Made by a program: the position numbers and the translations under genes. A DNA stretch of 64,000 nt from Methylorubrum rhodesianum (GTDB lineage Bacteria > Pseudomonadota > Alphaproteobacteria > Rhizobiales > Beijerinckiaceae). The notes below the pieces were generated by a model. It was not told the DNA's origin. It made no database searches and was given only the letters and a program-made list of their open reading frames with translations. The stretch is from NCBI RefSeq assembly GCF_014199985.1, contig NZ_JACHOS010000005.1, forward strand, positions 186,001 through 250,000, given 5' to 3'. Positions 27,858 through 36,892 of this stretch are shown here, piece by piece. The first letter of the stretch is position 1; every line of letters begins with the position of its first letter.

Positions 27858-28198
27858 ACACCTGAGCCGTAACCCGTCAACCGCCCATTCGTTGCCATCC
27901 CTGTTGAAAATGCGGATTTTATTCCGGACTTTGACTTGACCACCGAGTCGTCGGGAATTTCGCGAATGAAGCCCTGCACGCAGCGCGGGTGCGACGGCTT
28001 ACCCCACCTCGAATTCGCATGTGTCACCGGGGCGGATGCAACAAAACCGCCTGCTGTTGCCGCCGAACGACAGACGTTCGCCCCCACCGTTCTATCGTAT
28101 TGTCTGCCGGGGACTTTGCCGGAGGATGCCGCGTGGAATGCGCAATTTGCGTCTTTCCGCAGGCTCTCAAGATTAGCCAGGGTCATGAGTGACCGGTC
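27858..28198. other. intergenic region between the imuA operon and a response regulator
   Basis: About 340 bases holding the divergent promoters. A frame of 88 codons runs through it (27936-28202) and ends with its stop overlapping the response-regulator ATG, but it has no family resemblance or good ribosome-binding site. Near the end, the 13-base sequence GGTCATGAGTGAC occurs twice (28181-28193 and 28195-28207). The second copy holds the regulator start codon and the first an out-of-frame ATG opening a five-codon mini-frame. Confidence 0.5.
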
Positions 28199-28603
28199 AT
28201 GAGTGACGCACGACCCACAGACCGCCGGCCCGTCATCCTCGTCGTCGAGGACGAGCCCGACGAGCGCTACCTCGCGGCCGAGCTCCTGGAGGAGAAGGGC
28301 TTCGAGGTGATCGAGGCCGAGACGGCCGAGCGCGCCCTCGACATCCTGCGCCAGCGCGGCGACGGGATCGACGTGGTGTTCTCCGACGTGCGCACCCCGG
28401 GCACGATCGGCGGCTTCGAGCTGGCACGGATCATCGGCGTGACCTGGCCGCGCATCCGCATGCTGCTGACCTCGGGCGATGCGGGCGACCAGCCGAGCGA
28501 CCTGCGCGTCACCGCGACCTTCATGCCCAAGCCCTGGCGTGCGCCGGAGATCCTGACGTGGCTGGAGGAGGCCGCGGGCCTCAGGCATCCGCCGGAGGGC
28601 TGA
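28199..28603 (+). CDS. single-domain response regulator
   Basis: 134 residues, one CheY-like receiver. The acidic pair is VVEDEPDE, the phosphoacceptor Asp is in VFSDVRTPG, the Ser/Thr switch is LLTSGD and the conserved Lys is in FMPKPW. There is no output domain, so it must work by protein-protein contact or as a phosphate sink. No kinase is adjacent. The start overlaps the stop of an upstream five-codon frame, which may couple translation. Confidence 0.92.
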   Translation: MSDARPTDRRPVILVVEDEPDERYLAAELLEEKGFEVIEAETAERALDILRQRGDGIDVVFSDVRTPGTIGGFELARIIGVTWPRIRMLLTSGDAGDQPSDLRVTATFMPKPWRAPEILTWLEEAAGLRHPPEG

Positions 28604-28730
28604 GCGCCGCCGCTTCGTTCCTCTTCCCTCTGCCGGAGAGGGGAGCCGCGGAAGGGGGATCGGGTTAAGGCGAGGGCCACCGCCGGAACGTGCGAAACCC
28701 GCCCGAGTCCCGCCCTGCCTCCGCAGGGCA

Positions 28731-28752
28731 CCCTCCCCGCGAAGGGGGAGGG
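28731..28752. terminator. hairpin between convergent response-regulator and cyclophilin genes
   Basis: CCCTCCCC (28731-28738), a GCGAA loop, and GGGGGAGGG form an eight-base-pair GC stem followed by TTCATTT. It sits 11 bases from the end of ppiB, so it may terminate transcripts arriving from both sides. Confidence 0.6.
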
Positions 28753-28762
28753 TTCATTTCGC

Positions 28763-29224
28763 TTACGCCGCTGCGACGGTCGCCTTCACGATCCGGTCCG
28801 GATCGCGCACGGGCTCGCCGCGCTTGATCGTGTCGACCACTTCCATGCCCTCGATCACCTTGCCCCAGACCGTGTACTGGCGGTCGAGGAAGCGGGCATC
28901 GGCGAAGCAGATGAAGAACTGCGAGTTCGCCGAGTGCGGGAAGTTGGTGCGCGCCATCGAGCAGGTGCCGCGCACGTGCGGCTCGGCGTTGAACTCGGCG
29001 TTGAGGTCGGGCAGCTCGGAGCCGCCCGAGCCGGTGCCGGTCGGATCGCCGGTCTGGGCCATGAAGCCGTCGATGACGCGGTGGAACGGCACGCCGTCGT
29101 AGAAGCCCTGCGACGCCAGGGTCTTGATCCGCTCGACGTGGTTCGGGGCGAGATCGGGGCGAAGCGCGATGACGACGCGGCCCTTGGTGGTCTCCAGGAC
29201 GATGGTCTCGTTCGTCTCTGCCAT
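28763..29224 (-). CDS. ppiB: cytosolic peptidyl-prolyl cis-trans isomerase (cyclophilin)
   Basis: 153 residues, a minimal cyclophilin. Catalytic and binding residues are present: FHRVIDGFMAQTGDPTGTGSGG (catalytic Arg, Phe, Gln), SMARTNFPHSANSQFFIC and the loop YTVWGKVIEGMEVVD. It catalyses proline isomerisation in folding proteins. There is no signal peptide, in contrast to the second cyclophilin 0.5 kb upstream on the same strand; the two flank a small periplasmic protein gene. Confidence 0.95.
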   Translation of the reverse strand: MAETNETIVLETTKGRVVIALRPDLAPNHVERIKTLASQGFYDGVPFHRVIDGFMAQTGDPTGTGSGGSELPDLNAEFNAEPHVRGTCSMARTNFPHSANSQFFICFADARFLDRQYTVWGKVIEGMEVVDTIKRGEPVRDPDRIVKATVAAA

Positions 29225-29227
29225 GGC

Positions 29228-29689
29228 TTAAATTCCCTGTCCTCTGGGTCCGTCGTAGATGAAGCGCAGCGCCAGGGGGCGCCCCGCGATGGCGCCGCCG
29301 AGAGCCGGGGTGATCCGGACCGGCGTGCAGCGGGCGATCGCGTCGAGCGTCGCCCGTATCAGGATGTCCCGGGTCCGGGCGTCGCCCGGCGCCTTGGCGA
29401 AGGTGATCTGCGGCGTGCCGATCACCGAGCCGTCCCGGCGCAGCGAGAGCCGCGCCGTGATCTCCGCCCGCTCGAACCGGCTCAGACCCTCGGGCACCCG
29501 CCAGCAGGCGGCAAGCGCCGGATAGAGCGCCCGCAGGGTATCGGCCGGGGCCGGCTCCGGTCCCGCCGCAGGCAACGGCACCCGCTGCGTGCCCCGCAAG
29601 GTCTGGGGCAGGGTGCGCCAGGGTTCAATGCCCTCGAACGCATTCGCCCTGCCCGGTATGAGCGGGGCCGCGAGCGAGATGACGGACAC
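29228..29689 (-). CDS. exported TonB-C-like protein of unknown function
   Basis: 153 residues from GTG at 29689. The C-terminal 90 residues (AEITARLSLRRDGSVIGTP, then DILIRATLDAIARCTPV) resemble the TonB/TolA C-terminal beta-alpha-beta fold. The N-terminus VISLAAPLIPGRANA is hydrophobic but lacks basic residues. In the same frame a stretch with several Arg continues upstream to an ATA at 29758, which has GGAGG six bases before it and overlaps the preceding stop. That would give a normal signal peptide of about 40 residues. Export to the periplasm is likely whichever start is used. Confidence 0.65.
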   Translation of the reverse strand: MSVISLAAPLIPGRANAFEGIEPWRTLPQTLRGTQRVPLPAAGPEPAPADTLRALYPALAACWRVPEGLSRFERAEITARLSLRRDGSVIGTPQITFAKAPGDARTRDILIRATLDAIARCTPVRITPALGGAIAGRPLALRFIYDGPRGQGI

Positions 29690-29754
29690 GGCAAGCCCGG
29701 CCGCGAAGAGGCCGGCGCGACGGCCGGCCCGGCGACACGCGGTGCGTCCGGCCG

Positions 29755-30294
29755 CTATTGGCCGCCTCCGAGGGTCATCTTCACGATCTTGTCGGGATCC
29801 TGCACCGTGCCGTTATTGGCCTTGGAGCCCTTCTTGATCTTGTCGACCACGTCCATCCCGGAGGTGACGACGCCGACGACGGTGTAGTTGTTGTTCAGGA
29901 ACTCGGCGTCGCCGATGCAGATGAAGAACTGGGAGTTGGCCGAGTTCGGATCGCCCGAGCGGGCCATGCCGACGGTGCCGCGCTTGAACGGGGCGGAGGA
30001 GAACTCGGCGGGGATGTTGGGCAGGCTGGAGCCGCCGGTGCCGTTGCCCTTGGGATCGCCGGTCTGGACCATGAAGCCGTCGATGACCCGGTGGAACTTC
30101 AAGCCGTTGTAGAAGCCTTGGCCGATCAGCGTCTTGAGCTGCTTGACGTGCTTCGGCGCGATCTCCGGGCGCAGCTCGATCGTCACCCGCCCATCCTTGG
30201 TCTCGAGGGTGACGGTGTTCTCGCCGGCCCGCGCCGGGGCGGCGAGGAGCATGGCGGAGAGGGCGAGGCCGAGGACGGCGTGGCGGCGGTTCAT
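29755..30294 (-). CDS. ppiA: periplasmic peptidyl-prolyl cis-trans isomerase (cyclophilin)
   Basis: 179 residues. The first 23 (MNRRHAVLGLALSAMLLAAP followed by ARA) are a signal peptide with an AxA cleavage site. The cyclophilin core is complete, with FHRVIDGFMVQTGDPKGNGT, GMARSGDPNSANSQFFIC and NYTVVGVVTSGMDVVD. It should isomerise prolines in periplasmic proteins. It ends just before the TonB-C-like gene and starts 25 bases after coaD, so coaD-ppiA-(TonB-C-like)-ppiB may form one operon. Confidence 0.95.
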   Translation of the reverse strand: MNRRHAVLGLALSAMLLAAPARAGENTVTLETKDGRVTIELRPEIAPKHVKQLKTLIGQGFYNGLKFHRVIDGFMVQTGDPKGNGTGGSSLPNIPAEFSSAPFKRGTVGMARSGDPNSANSQFFICIGDAEFLNNNYTVVGVVTSGMDVVDKIKKGSKANNGTVQDPDKIVKMTLGGGQ

Positions 30295-30319
30295 GCGGGC
30301 GGAAGCTCCGTGGTGGGGG

Positions 30320-30823
30320 TCAGGATTTGGCGAAGCGGGCGGCGAGCCGCGCGGCGACGAGGGGCGGCACGAAGGGCGAGACGTCGCCGCCCATGGCCGC
30401 GATCTGGCGCACCAGGGTGGCGGTGATCGGCCGCACCCCGGTGGAGGCGGGCAGGAACACGGTCTGAACCTCGGGCGCCATGGCGCCGTTCATGCCGGCG
30501 AGCTGCATCTCGTAATCGAGATCGGTGCCGTCGCGCAGGCCGCGGATGAACAGGCGGGCGCCGCAGCGCCGGGCGGCCGAGACGGCGAGATCGTCGAAGG
30601 TGACGACCTCCAGGCTCGCTCCCTCGGCGGCGGCCAGCGGCCCGCAGGTCTCGCGCAGCAGGGCGGCGCGCTCTTCGGCCGAGAACAGCGGCGCCTTGCC
30701 CGGATGCACGCCGATGGCCAGCACCAGCCGCGGCACGAGGCGGCAGGCCTGCCGCACCACGTCGAGGTGGCCGTTGGTGACCGGATCGAAGGAGCCGGCA
30801 TAGAGGGCGGTGCGGGTCGTCAC
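30320..30823 (-). CDS. coaD: pantetheine-phosphate adenylyltransferase
   Basis: 167 residues from GTG at 30823. The nucleotidyltransferase motif [18 protein letters not shown] carries the T/H-x-G-H histidine, and the C-terminal [20 protein letters not shown] corresponds to the ISSTxxR-type segment. It transfers AMP from ATP to 4'-phosphopantetheine, the penultimate step of CoA synthesis. The length matches E. coli CoaD (159). gyrA lies upstream on the same strand with a palindromic repeat between. Confidence 0.94.
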   Translation of the reverse strand: MTTRTALYAGSFDPVTNGHLDVVRQACRLVPRLVLAIGVHPGKAPLFSAEERAALLRETCGPLAAAEGASLEVVTFDDLAVSAARRCGARLFIRGLRDGTDLDYEMQLAGMNGAMAPEVQTVFLPASTGVRPITATLVRQIAAMGGDVSPFVPPLVAARLAARFAKS

Positions 30824-30890
30824 GGGAACGGGCCTAGAGCATTTTCCCCGCAAACGGAACCCGATGGCTTTCCGCCTCGTCACACCCCTC

Positions 30891-30992
30891 CGTCATTCCG
30901 GGGCGCCGCAGGCGAACCCGGAATCCATCCGTGTGCTCCGGCTCCGCATCACGGATGGATCCTGGTTCCGCTGCGCGGCCCCGGGATGACGA
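30891..30992. repeat. palindromic intergenic repeat between coaD and gyrA
   Basis: Starts CGTCATTCCG and ends with the inverse, CGGGATGACG. Inside, CACGGATGGATCC is the inverted partner of GGAATCCATCCGTG, so the 102 bases form one long imperfect hairpin. Repeats of this type (CGTCATTCCGGG...CCGGGATGACG) are dispersed in many alphaproteobacterial genomes between genes. Confidence 0.75.
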
Positions 30993-31001
30993 GAGCAGGC
31001 C

Positions 31002-33722
31002 TCAGGCCTCGTCCTCGCCGTTCTCCTCCTCGCCCTCGATATGCTCCACCGAGACGACGCGCTCGGCCTTGTCGGTGTTGAACACCGTCACGCCCTGCGA
31101 GGCGCGGCCGACGATGCGGATGTCGTCCACCGGCACGCGGATGAGCTGGCCGGCATTGGTGACCAGCATGATCTGGTCCGAGGCCTCGACGGGGAAGGAG
31201 GCGACGAGATTGCCGTTGCGGGCATTGACCCGCATCGCGGTGATGCCTTTGCCGCCGCGGCCCGAGGTGCGGTACTCGTAGGAGGACGAGCGCTTGCCGA
31301 AGCCCCGCTCGGACAGCGTCAGCACGAATTGTTCGTGCGCGCTCATCTCGGTGTAGCGCTCCTGCGAGATCGCCGCCTCGGCGGTCACCTCCTCGGCCTC
31401 CGGTGCATCGCCCTCGGCCTCGGCCTCGCCGATCACGGCGCGGCGCATCTTCAGATAGCCGGCGCGCTCCTCGGGCGAGGCGTCGAAGGCGTTGAGGATC
31501 GCCATCGAGATGACGGTGTCGTCCTTGCCCAAGTTGATCCCGCGCACGCCGGTCGAGTCGCGGCCCTTGAACACGCGCACGTCCTCGACGGGGAAGCGGA
31601 TGCACTGACCAAGCGCCGTGGTGAGCAGCACGTTCTGGTCGGGCCGGCAGATCTCGACATGGACGATGTGGTCGCCCGGATCGAGCTTCATCGCGATCTT
31701 GCCGTTGCGGTTGACCTGGACGAAGTCCGACAGCTTGTTGCGACGGACATTGCCGGAGGCGGTGGCGAACATCACGTCGAGCGTCTCCCAGGACGCCTCG
31801 TCCTCGGGCAGCGGCATGATCGTGGTGATGCGCTCGCCCTCGTTCTGCAGGTGCAGGATGTTGACCAGCGCCTTGCCCCGGGCGTTCGGGGCGGCCACCG
31901 GCAGGCGCCAGACCTTCTCCTTGTAGGCTTGGCCCTGGTCGGAGAAGAACAGCACCGGCGTGTGCGTGTTGGCCACGAACAGCCGCGTGACGAAATCCTC
32001 GTCGCGGGTGGCCATGCCGGTCCGGCCCTTGCCGCCGCGCTTCTGCGACCGGTAGGTCGAGAGCGGCACCCGCTTGACGTAGCCGGCATGGGACACGGTC
32101 ACGACCATGTCCTCGCGGGCGATCAGATCCTCGTCCTCGACGCTGAAGTCGGAATCGATGATCTCGGTCTTGCGCGGGGTGGCGAACAGCTCGCGCACCT
32201 CGGCCAGCTCGTCCTTGACGATCGCCTGGATGCGGGCGCGGGAGCGCAGGATGTCGAGATAATCGGCGATCTCGTCGGCGAGCTTCTTCAGCTCGTCGCC
32301 GATCTCGTCGCGGCCGAGCGCGGTCAGGCGCTGGAGGCGAAGGTCGAGGATGGCGCGGGCCTGGGTCTCCGACAGGCGGTAGGTGCCGTCGTCGGCGACG
32401 CGGTGGCGCGGATCGTCCACGAGCGCGATCAGCGGAGCGATGTCGTGGGCCGGCCAGTCGCGGGCCATCAACGCCTCGCGGGCGGTGTTCGGGTCCGGCG
32501 AGGTGCGGATCAGGCGGATCACCTCGTCGATGTTGGCCACCGCGATGGCCAGACCGCACAACACGTGGGCGCGCTCGCGCGCCTTGTTGAGCAGGAACTT
32601 GGTGCGCCGGGAGACGACCTCCTCGCGGAAGTCGTTGAAGGCCTGGAGCAGGTCCTTCAGGTTCATCAGCTCCGGCCGGCCGCCGTTGAGCGCCACCATG
32701 TTGGCGCCGAACGAGGTCTGGAGCGGAGTGTAACGGTAGAGCTGGTTCAGGACGACGTCGGCCATGGCGTCGCGCTTGATCTCGACGACGATGCGCATGC
32801 CGTCGCGGTCGGATTCGTCGCGCAGGTCCGAGATGCCCTCGATGCGCTTGTCCTTCACCAGCTCGGCGATCTTCTCGATCAGCGTCGCCTTGTTCACCTG
32901 ATACGGGATCTCGGTGAAGATCAGCGCCTCGCGCTCCTTGCGCAGCTCCTCCACGTGCGAGCGGGCGCGCATGATGATCGAGCCGCGGCCGGTGGTGTAG
33001 GCCTGCCGGGTGCCGGCCCGGCCGAGGATCATGCCGCCGGTGGGGAAGTCGGGGCCGGGGACGATCTCGTTGAGCGCCTCGATGGTCAGGCCCGGATCGT
33101 CGATCAGCGCGACGCAGGCATCGACCAATTCGCCGAGATTGTGCGGCGGGATGTTGGTGGCCATGCCGACCGCGATGCCGCCCGCGCCGTTGACCAGCAG
33201 ATTCGGGAAGCGGGCGGGGAGAACCGTCGGCTCCTCGTGGGCCTCGTCGTAGTTGGGCCTGAAATCGACGGTGTTCTTGTCGATGTCGGTCAGCAGCGCG
33301 ACGGCGGGCTTGGCGAGCCTCGATTCGGTGTAGCGCATGGCCGCGGCGGGATCGCCGTCGACCGAGCCGAAATTGCCCTGCCCGTCGATGAGCATCAGGC
33401 GCATGGAGAAGTCCTGCGCCATGCGGACCAAGGCGTCGTAGATCGATTGGTCGCCGTGGGGATGGTACTTACCGATCACGTCGCCGACGATGCGGGCCGA
33501 CTTGACGTATTTGCGCTCCGGCAGGTGCCCCGACTCGAAGGCCGAGTAGAGGATGCGCCGGTGCACCGGCTTGAGGCCGTCGCGGGCATCGGGCAGCGCC
33601 CGGCTCACGATGACGCTCATGGCGTAATCGAGATAGGAGCGGCGCATCTCGTCGGTGATGGAGACGGGTTTGATGTCGGTCGCGGGCGGCGGCGTGCCGG
33701 AGTCGTCCTTGTCGTCTGCCAA
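31002..33722 (-). CDS. gyrA: DNA gyrase subunit A
   Basis: 906 residues. The catalytic tyrosine is in [11 protein letters not shown], the winged-helix region [17 protein letters not shown] is complete, and the C-terminal beta-pinwheel has repeated blades (for example [20 protein letters not shown], the GyrA box). Cleaves and rejoins both DNA strands for negative supercoiling with GyrB. In the quinolone pocket the residue aligned with E. coli Ser83 is Gln (D-Q-S-I-Y-D instead of D-S-A-V-Y-D), and Asp87 is kept. The acidic tail ([11 protein letters not shown]) is usual. Confidence 0.97.
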   Translation of the reverse strand: MADDKDDSGTPPPATDIKPVSITDEMRRSYLDYAMSVIVSRALPDARDGLKPVHRRILYSAFESGHLPERKYVKSARIVGDVIGKYHPHGDQSIYDALVRMAQDFSMRLMLIDGQGNFGSVDGDPAAAMRYTESRLAKPAVALLTDIDKNTVDFRPNYDEAHEEPTVLPARFPNLLVNGAGGIAVGMATNIPPHNLGELVDACVALIDDPGLTIEALNEIVPGPDFPTGGMILGRAGTRQAYTTGRGSIIMRARSHVEELRKEREALIFTEIPYQVNKATLIEKIAELVKDKRIEGISDLRDESDRDGMRIVVEIKRDAMADVVLNQLYRYTPLQTSFGANMVALNGGRPELMNLKDLLQAFNDFREEVVSRRTKFLLNKARERAHVLCGLAIAVANIDEVIRLIRTSPDPNTAREALMARDWPAHDIAPLIALVDDPRHRVADDGTYRLSETQARAILDLRLQRLTALGRDEIGDELKKLADEIADYLDILRSRARIQAIVKDELAEVRELFATPRKTEIIDSDFSVEDEDLIAREDMVVTVSHAGYVKRVPLSTYRSQKRGGKGRTGMATRDEDFVTRLFVANTHTPVLFFSDQGQAYKEKVWRLPVAAPNARGKALVNILHLQNEGERITTIMPLPEDEASWETLDVMFATASGNVRRNKLSDFVQVNRNGKIAMKLDPGDHIVHVEICRPDQNVLLTTALGQCIRFPVEDVRVFKGRDSTGVRGINLGKDDTVISMAILNAFDASPEERAGYLKMRRAVIGEAEAEGDAPEAEEVTAEAAISQERYTEMSAHEQFVLTLSERGFGKRSSSYEYRTSGRGGKGITAMRVNARNGNLVASFPVEASDQIMLVTNAGQLIRVPVDDIRIVGRASQGVTVFNTDKAERVVSVEHIEGEEENGEDEA

Positions 33723-33792
33723 CGTCGTTCTCTCGATCTTCTGTTCGTTCAGGCCGGGCTCAGAGGCATCGAAGCCCCGATCCGGTCGCCGA

Positions 33793-33846
33793 TCCCGCTT
33801 CCACCCTCATCACGGGAGGCCTCTCGCGATGAGGGTGGAAGCGGGA
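33793..33846. repeat. 19-bp perfect inverted repeat between mobA and gyrA
   Basis: TCCCGCTTCCACCCTCATC (33793-33811) and GATGAGGGTGGAAGCGGGA (33828-33846) are perfect complements around a 16-base loop. It lies downstream of mobA and 71 bases upstream of gyrA, both on the minus strand. It could terminate the mrp-mobA transcript or act in the gyrA leader. There is no U-run after it. Confidence 0.65.
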
Positions 33847-33949
33847 CGCACCATGGCCGACCAAAGGCCGTCGTTTCAGTTACTTAAATATGAATTCCAG
33901 GGCTCCGGCACAACATCGGCGCCCCCGCCAGCGGCGCTTTGCCAGCCTC

Positions 33950-34582
33950 TCAGGAAAGCCGCGCCAGCACCGCCTCGGCGGCGGCCAGATCCTCCGGTGC
34001 ATTGAGGTTGAGAAAGGGATCGACCGGCTCCACCGGCCAGGCCGCGACCGCCGCCCCGTGCCGCTCGATGAACCCGCCGACCCGCCGCTCGCCGCGCGCG
34101 ATCCAGTCACGCAGGTCGTCGCGCAAAGCCACCGGCCAGAGGGCGCTGGTGAAGTGGCGCCGCTCTCCGGACGCCGCGAGCGCGATCGGCTTCCCCTCCG
34201 CCGCAGCGGCGGCGGCGAGGCGCGCCACGAAGTCGTGGGGCAGAAACGGCGCATCGCCCGGCACGCTGGCGAGATGCGTGACGCCGGGCAGGACGGCGGC
34301 GGCCTCCATCCCGGCGAGGATGCCGGCCAGCGGCCCCGGATGCCCCGGAACGGAATCCGGCAGGACCTCGCCCGGAAAGACGTCGCGGAAGCGGGACGGG
34401 TCGCCGTTGGCGCTGAGCGCGAGACCGCCCGGGCATTGCGGCTGGAGGCGCTCGGCGACGCGCTCCAGCAGGGTGCGTCCCGCGAGCCGGAGCAGAGGCT
34501 TGTCGCCCCCGCCCATCCGCCGAGACAGGCCGCCGGCCAGAATGAGGCCTAAAGTGCCCGCCCCGAGGACTGGCGGACTCAC
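33950..34582 (-). CDS. mobA: molybdenum cofactor guanylyltransferase
   Basis: 210 residues from GTG at 34582, overlapping the preceding stop by four bases (GTGA). The nucleotide-binding signature LGLILAGGLSRRMGGGDKPLL is the MobA/NTP-transferase P-loop with R-M-G-x-D-K. Later VPGDAPFLP supplies the metal-binding Asp and DPFLNLNAPEDL is the C-terminal N-x-N-x-P-E-D motif. It attaches GMP to molybdopterin to form MGD, fitting the mod transporter genes 23 kb away. Confidence 0.9.
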   Translation of the reverse strand: MSPPVLGAGTLGLILAGGLSRRMGGGDKPLLRLAGRTLLERVAERLQPQCPGGLALSANGDPSRFRDVFPGEVLPDSVPGHPGPLAGILAGMEAAAVLPGVTHLASVPGDAPFLPHDFVARLAAAAAAEGKPIALAASGERRHFTSALWPVALRDDLRDWIARGERRVGGFIERHGAAVAAWPVEPVDPFLNLNAPEDLAAAEAVLARLS

Positions 34583-35748
34583 TCGATGACGATCTTCGGC
34601 GCCGCCCGGCCGGCGGGCGCGCCGGTGAGATTGCCCCAGAGCTTCCGGGCGATCTCGCTGTAGACCTTGGCCTGCGGTCCGTCGGGATCGGTCGCGACCA
34701 CGGGGCGGCCGGCATCCGAGGTCTCGCGGATCGCCATGGTCAGCGGGATCTCGCCGAGGAAGGGCACCTCCAGGCGCTCGGCCTCGTGGCGGGCGCCGCC
34801 ATGGCCGAAGATCGCAGAGGCATGGCCGCAATTCGGGCAGATGAAGGTCGCCATGTTCTCGATCACGCCGAGGATCGGCACGGAGACCTTGCGGAACATG
34901 GTCACGCCGCGGCGGGCGTCGATCAGCGCCAGATCCTGTGGCGTCGAGACGATCACGGCGCCCGAGAGCGGCGTCGCCTGGGCCATGGTCAGCTGCGCGT
35001 CGCCCGTGCCGGGGGGCATGTCGACCACGAGCACGTCGAGCGCGCCCCAGGCCACGTCGCGCAGCATCTGGGTGATGGCCGACTGCACCATCGGCCCGCG
35101 CCAGATCATCGCCGATTCCGGCTCGATCAGCAGGCCGATCGACATCGCCTTCAGCCCGTAGGCCTGCAGCGGCTCCAGGGTCTTGCCCTCGATCACCCGC
35201 GGCTTGCCGGAGAGCCCCAGGAGCTTCGGCACCGAGGGGCCGTAGATGTCGGCATCGAGAAGGCCGACCCGCAGGCCCTGAGCGCTCAGCGCGAGGGCGA
35301 GGTTGCAGGCCGTGGTGGACTTGCCGACGCCGCCCTTGCCCGAGGCCACCGCCACGATGTGGCGCACGCCGGGCAGAGCGTTCCCCTGGGCGTTCCCTTG
35401 AGCGTTCCCTTGGGCATTCCCCGGCGCGCTGCCCGGACGGGGCGGAGCGACCGGGCCGCCGGATTGGCGCGGCGCGCCCGGAGCCGGGCCGGAGGCTCCG
35501 CGCTCCGCGGTGAGGCTCGCCAGCACGCTCGACACGCCGGGCAGGGCCAGCACGCGGCCCTCCGCCTCGCGGCGGACCGGCTCGAAGCGCTCGGCCTCGC
35601 TCGGATCGATCAGGATCGAGAACATCACCCGGTTGCCCGGATCGATCACCACCTGAGAGAGGCGACCGGAGGCGGGCAGAGTCGTGCCGCCGCGATCGAC
35701 CGTCACGGTCGAGAGCGCCTTGAGCACATCGTCGCGCGTGATCGCCAA
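34579..35748 (-). CDS. Mrp/ApbC/NBP35-type iron-sulfur carrier ATPase
   Basis: 389 residues. An N-terminal MIP18-like domain (about 1-90) is followed by a low-complexity linker and the P-loop ATPase: VASGKGGVGKST (deviant Walker A), LLDADIYGPSVPKLL, VVDMPPGTGDAQL. The CPNCG pair near residue 307 is the cluster-binding CxxC. It delivers Fe-S clusters to apoproteins. The linker contains GNAQ repeated three and a half times, matching a 12-base tandem repeat at 35383-35424 on the DNA. Translationally coupled to mobA. Confidence 0.93.
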   Translation of the reverse strand: MAITRDDVLKALSTVTVDRGGTTLPASGRLSQVVIDPGNRVMFSILIDPSEAERFEPVRREAEGRVLALPGVSSVLASLTAERGASGPAPGAPRQSGGPVAPPRPGSAPGNAQGNAQGNAQGNALPGVRHIVAVASGKGGVGKSTTACNLALALSAQGLRVGLLDADIYGPSVPKLLGLSGKPRVIEGKTLEPLQAYGLKAMSIGLLIEPESAMIWRGPMVQSAITQMLRDVAWGALDVLVVDMPPGTGDAQLTMAQATPLSGAVIVSTPQDLALIDARRGVTMFRKVSVPILGVIENMATFICPNCGHASAIFGHGGARHEAERLEVPFLGEIPLTMAIRETSDAGRPVVATDPDGPQAKVYSEIARKLWGNLTGAPAGRAAPKIVIE

Positions 35749-35838
35749 AACTCGAACTCCATCGGGCCATAGGGGCGGCCCATGCCGCTCCCGTTCATCT
35801 AACCAGCCACGCGGGAAACACCAGCCCGTGACCGCTCC

Positions 35839-36111
35839 TCAACGCCGCCGTCCCGGCGGGATGGCGATCAGGTTGCATTCCTCCATGGGCCCGCGCACCA
35901 CCGAGCCGTCGCCCCGCCGGTAGACGCCGCGGCGCACGTGCCGGCAGCCGACGGGGCCGCGCAGCCGCTTCACCCGCTCGATATGGACGCTGCGGTAGCG
36001 TCGATTCGAGAAATCGTGGCCGCCGATGCGCACGCCGGGGCCGAACCGCACCGCCGCGGAGGCCGGCACCGCAAGGGCCATCAACAGCGCTGCCAGCCAT
36101 GCAAGCCTCAT
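35839..36111 (-). CDS. small secreted hypothetical protein
   Basis: 90 residues. MRLAWLAALLMALAVPASAA is a signal peptide with cleavage near ASA-AV. The mature protein of about 70 residues is strongly basic and has two cysteines (VGCRHV and EECNLI) that probably pair. No family is recognised. It diverges from the pyridoxamine-oxidase-family gene with 119 bases between. Confidence 0.65.
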   Translation of the reverse strand: MRLAWLAALLMALAVPASAAVRFGPGVRIGGHDFSNRRYRSVHIERVKRLRGPVGCRHVRRGVYRRGDGSVVRGPMEECNLIAIPPGRRR

Positions 36112-36230
36112 CCACCCCCTCCCGACGGGACGCCTGAACCAAGACCGGCCTCGCTCGTTGTCGAGGCAATCGCCGGGCGGCCGTTTCCGCCCGGCTCACA
36201 CCATTGACGACATTCGGAGAACGGATCGCC

Positions 36231-36734
36231 ATGCACCAGGGCAACCATCGCGACCACGAGGGCGCGAAGAAGCTCTTCGAGCTGACCAAGGACGTCAAGG
36301 TCGCGATGCTGACCACCGCCGACCAGAACGGCACACTGAACAGCCGTCCGATGTGGAACAACGAGATCGACGAGAACGGCGACATCTGGTTCTTCACCAA
36401 GCTGCACAGCCCGAAGACCGCCGAGATCAGCCGCGACAACCAAGTGAACCTGGCCTATTCGGACCCGTCGAGCCAGACCTACGTCTCGATCGCCGGCAAG
36501 GCCGAGGTGATCCGCGACCAGAAGCTCATCGACGAGAAGTGGCAGGAGAGCCTCAAGACGTGGTTCCCCAACGGGAAGAACGATCCCGAGGTCGGCCTGA
36601 TCCGCATCCATCCCGAGCAGGGCGAGTACTGGGACAGCCCGTCCTCCACGATGGTCCACCTCTACGGCTACGTGAAGGCCTCGCTCACGGGCGAGAGCCC
36701 CAAGACGGAGACCAAGAAGGTCAATCTCGCCTGA
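36231..36734 (+). CDS. pyridoxamine 5'-phosphate oxidase-family stress protein
   Basis: 167 residues from ATG at 36231 with GGAGAA upstream; an in-frame ATG nine codons earlier lies at the same site. The split-barrel flavin-binding fold is visible: VAMLTTADQNGTLNSRPMW, then DIWFFTKLHSPKTAEI, VNLAYSDPSSQTYVSIAGKAEV. It resembles the general-stress-protein-26 group that binds FMN or F420. It is soluble and single-domain, and a strong terminator follows it. Confidence 0.88.
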   Translation: MHQGNHRDHEGAKKLFELTKDVKVAMLTTADQNGTLNSRPMWNNEIDENGDIWFFTKLHSPKTAEISRDNQVNLAYSDPSSQTYVSIAGKAEVIRDQKLIDEKWQESLKTWFPNGKNDPEVGLIRIHPEQGEYWDSPSSTMVHLYGYVKASLTGESPKTETKKVNLA

Positions 36735-36774
36735 TCCTGGTGTCGCTGGGCCCCGCGCCCACCGCGTGACGTTC

Positions 36775-36807
36775 GGCGCTCCCGTTCCCGGCGGGAGCGC
36801 CTTTTTT
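36775..36807 (+). terminator. Rho-independent terminator
   Basis: GGCGCTCCCG (36775-36784) pairs with CGGGAGCGCC (36792-36801) around a seven-base loop, followed at once by six T residues. It is a classic intrinsic terminator 40 bases after the pyridoxamine-oxidase-family gene. Confidence 0.92.
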
Positions 36808-36892
36808 GTCATGGGAGCCCCGACCCGTCGGCGTTGATCGCCGGGGCGATCCGTCCCAAGCTCGGGCGACACTTCCCGAACACGGACGGCCC

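Noticed and set aside
27936..28202. 88-residue gene upstream of the response regulator
   Set aside because: No ribosome-binding site or family; only its last five codons, starting at a duplicated ATG, may be translated.
31041..33887. 948-residue open frame opposite gyrA
   Set aside because: A shadow of high-GC codon use on the antisense strand, without family resemblance.
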